This document shows positions 5,541 to 6,552 of a DNA stretch of 6,552 nt, in pieces. Position numbers and translations under genes: made by a program. Origin of the DNA: Marinospirillum sp. (GTDB lineage Bacteria; Pseudomonadota; Gammaproteobacteria; Pseudomonadales; Halomonadaceae); the NCBI GenBank assembly GCA_007116865.1, contig SKHR01000180.1:1-6552 (forward strand), read 5' to 3'. How positions within the stretch are numbered: position 1 is the stretch's first letter; the number at the start of each line of letters is the position of its first letter. The notes under the pieces are model-generated. The model saw only the letters and a list, made by a program, of their open reading frames with translations, was not told the DNA's origin and made no database searches.

Positions 5541-5565
5541 GCGAAGCTCCGCTTCAAGGTGCCCC
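5529..5565. terminator. Long hairpin between convergent genes, overlapping the nucleotidyltransferase stop
   Basis: GGGGCATCTTGAGCG (5529-5543) pairs with CGCTTCAAGGTGCCCC (5550-5565) around an AAGCTC loop, giving 15 bp with one G-U pair and a single bulged T (5553). It spans the end of the plus-strand gene and lies just past the end of the minus-strand gene, as bidirectional terminators do. Neither side has a T-run, so it may instead protect mRNA 3' ends or need a protein factor. Confidence 0.5.
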
Positions 5566-5578
5566 ATGAGCTTATGCG

Positions 5579-6025
5579 TTAACGATTTCTTAGGCGGCGA
5601 ACCGGCATATCCAACTCGATCAGGCTGCCATCATCAAAGGTCAGTTGAACATCAACCTGACTACCTGCAGGGATTGACTGCCTAAGATCAATGAACATTA
5701 AGTGCAGTCCACCAGGAACCAGCTCCGTTGTGCCACCGGCAGGAACCGTGATAAAGGGTATCTTGCGCATCTGCATGACACCATCAACCTCTGTGTGAGT
5801 ATGCAGCTCCATGTATTCAGAAACGGAACTAGAGGCATCCACGATCTTCCGGTCTTCGGCGCCAGCATTGTGAATCTTCATGTAACCAGCAGCAACTGGA
5901 GAGCCAGGGGGAACGGGTGACACAAAAGGATCTTCTATTTGAATATTAAACGCCCACACAGGAGTGGATAACAAAGCCAGGCACAGGAGGGTGATAAGTT
6001 TCTTTTTCATGATCAGGGATTCCAT
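5579..6025 (-). CDS. PCu(A)C-type periplasmic copper chaperone
   Basis: Exported protein of 148 residues that binds Cu(I) and, with Sco, delivers copper to the CuA site of cytochrome c oxidase (family knowledge). A signal peptide is clear: MKKKLITLLCLALLS, then VWA as likely cleavage site. The family motif H-x10-M-x21-H-x-M fits exactly with His75, Met86, His108 and Met110 (numbered from the first ATG). AAGYMKIHN and VPGGLHLMF are typical family segments. Its ATG at 6025 overlaps the TAA of the Sco gene as TAATG, pointing to translational coupling. An in-frame ATG at 6010, with GGAA about nine bases upstream, starts directly at MKKK and is an equally plausible start. It is the last gene of its operon in the window. 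Confidence 0.93.
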   Translation of the reverse strand: MESLIMKKKLITLLCLALLSTPVWAFNIQIEDPFVSPVPPGSPVAAGYMKIHNAGAEDRKIVDASSSVSEYMELHTHTEVDGVMQMRKIPFITVPAGGTTELVPGGLHLMFIDLRQSIPAGSQVDVQLTFDDGSLIELDMPVRRLRNR

Positions 6026-6552
6026 TAAAGATGTTCGTTAAGGGCCACTTGTAACGTCTGGCTGAGCTGTTCGACGTTCACCGCGTGCGGCAAAATCGCC
6101 AGGATTTCACCGTTATTGCGGGTCAGATAAAAGTCAGCGGAGTGATCCATGGCATAAACCATGGCTGAGTCCATGTCCACGCGGCGGTAAAAAGCACCGT
6201 ACTGACGTGCCAGGGCTTCAAGCTCGTCCGCTTCACCGGTCACGCCAATGATGTCTGCCTCAAAAAAGTCCACATAAGCCTTGAGGCGATCCGGAGTATC
6301 CCGTTCAGGATCCACAGAGATGAAAATCGGCTGCAACTGATCCCGCTGGGTTTCAGAAAGGCTGTCCATGGCGGCGGCTAAAAATACCATGGAGGCCGGG
6401 CAGATGTCCGGGCACCAGGTATAGCCGAAATAAATCAGGGCCAGCCGGTCTCCAATGTCTTCCAGTGAGAAAGGACCATCATAGGCCTGTAGGGTAAAGG
6501 GGGCACCCATCGGACGTTCGGTCAGTTGATGTCCCGAATGATCCTGACGAAC
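6025..6552 (-). CDS. Sco1/SenC-family copper chaperone for cytochrome oxidase (5' end off the window)
   Basis: Thioredoxin-fold, membrane-anchored periplasmic protein that inserts copper into the CuA centre of cytochrome c oxidase. The visible 175 codons stay open to the window edge, so the start and the usual N-terminal membrane anchor lie beyond it; the ATG at 6510 is internal, just before the GAPFTL strand that opens the fold. The copper ligands are present: CPDIC (the CxxxC pair, codons 47 and 51 from the edge) and the distal His in MDHSADFYL (codon 137). LIYFGYTWCPDICP and FISVDPERDTP are family hallmarks. The next gene, a PCu(A)C chaperone, overlaps its stop by one base and works in the same copper pathway. 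Confidence 0.94.
   Translation of the reverse strand, partial: VRQDHSGHQLTERPMGAPFTLQAYDGPFSLEDIGDRLALIYFGYTWCPDICPASMVFLAAAMDSLSETQRDQLQPIFISVDPERDTPDRLKAYVDFFEADIIGVTGEADELEALARQYGAFYRRVDMDSAMVYAMDHSADFYLTRNNGEILAILPHAVNVEQLSQTLQVALNEHL

Noticed and set aside
6025..6510. ATG at 6510 as the true start of the Sco gene
   Set aside because: The frame stays open to the window edge, and starting there would omit the membrane anchor or signal sequence needed for a periplasmic Sco protein.
1..6552. CRISPR array, tRNA or rRNA genes
   Set aside because: No regularly spaced repeats, no cloverleaf with a T-loop GTTCRA motif, and no rRNA-like sequence were noticed.

Overview
The window reads as chromosomal DNA of a polar-flagellated, aerobic gammaproteobacterium, probably from the Pseudomonas/Oceanospirillales side of the class. 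This rests on a MotY-type flagellar protein directly upstream of a short-form argG (an order I recall from Pseudomonas), a near-consensus sigma-28 promoter, and a Sco/PCu(A)C copper-delivery pair for cytochrome oxidase. The genus cannot be fixed from the sequence.

Layout. Bases 1-81 may be the tail of an upstream gene. A sigma-28 promoter (129-155) leads to motY (197-1123). Next comes a leader with a perfect TATAAT and a terminator-like hairpin, then argG (1246-2469) with a strong terminator. An EamA/DMT-family permease (2536-3456) begins right at the end of that terminator. A cassette of about 0.9 kb carrying a DUF1566 (Lcl C-terminal-like) lipoprotein gene (3624-4238) follows. After it come a DUF294/GlnD-type nucleotidyltransferase (4398-5540) and, on the minus strand and convergent, a PCu(A)C copper chaperone (5579-6025) and the 3' part of a Sco1/SenC gene (6025-6552, running off the edge).

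The unusual part is 3366-4373. The last ~51 bp of the permease gene are repeated (3388-3438 and 4323-4373, four mismatches) on either side of the DUF1566 cassette. The second copy is still open in the permease frame, ends in TGA at 4380-4382, and sits just before the ribosome-binding site of the nucleotidyltransferase gene. The simplest reading is that permease and nucleotidyltransferase were once a tight two-gene operon, and that the lipoprotein cassette entered at the 3' end of the permease gene, leaving a restored permease end upstream and the old end downstream.

The lipoprotein gene has a good ribosome-binding site and ATG at 3624, but an in-frame TAA at codon 8 inside the signal peptide, so it is probably a pseudogene or translated from an internal start. 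Its last ~30 codons look like the variable region of a diversity-generating retroelement (DGR) target: 23 of 27 codons at 4128-4208 end in C or T, an invariant-looking VRLV end follows, and a small GC-rich hairpin lies just past the stop. No reverse transcriptase or template repeat lies in this window, so any DGR would have to act from elsewhere.

The remaining genes are ordinary housekeeping functions: flagellar stator anchoring (MotY), arginine synthesis (ArgG), metabolite transport (EamA), and copper delivery to respiratory oxidase (Sco, PCu(A)C).
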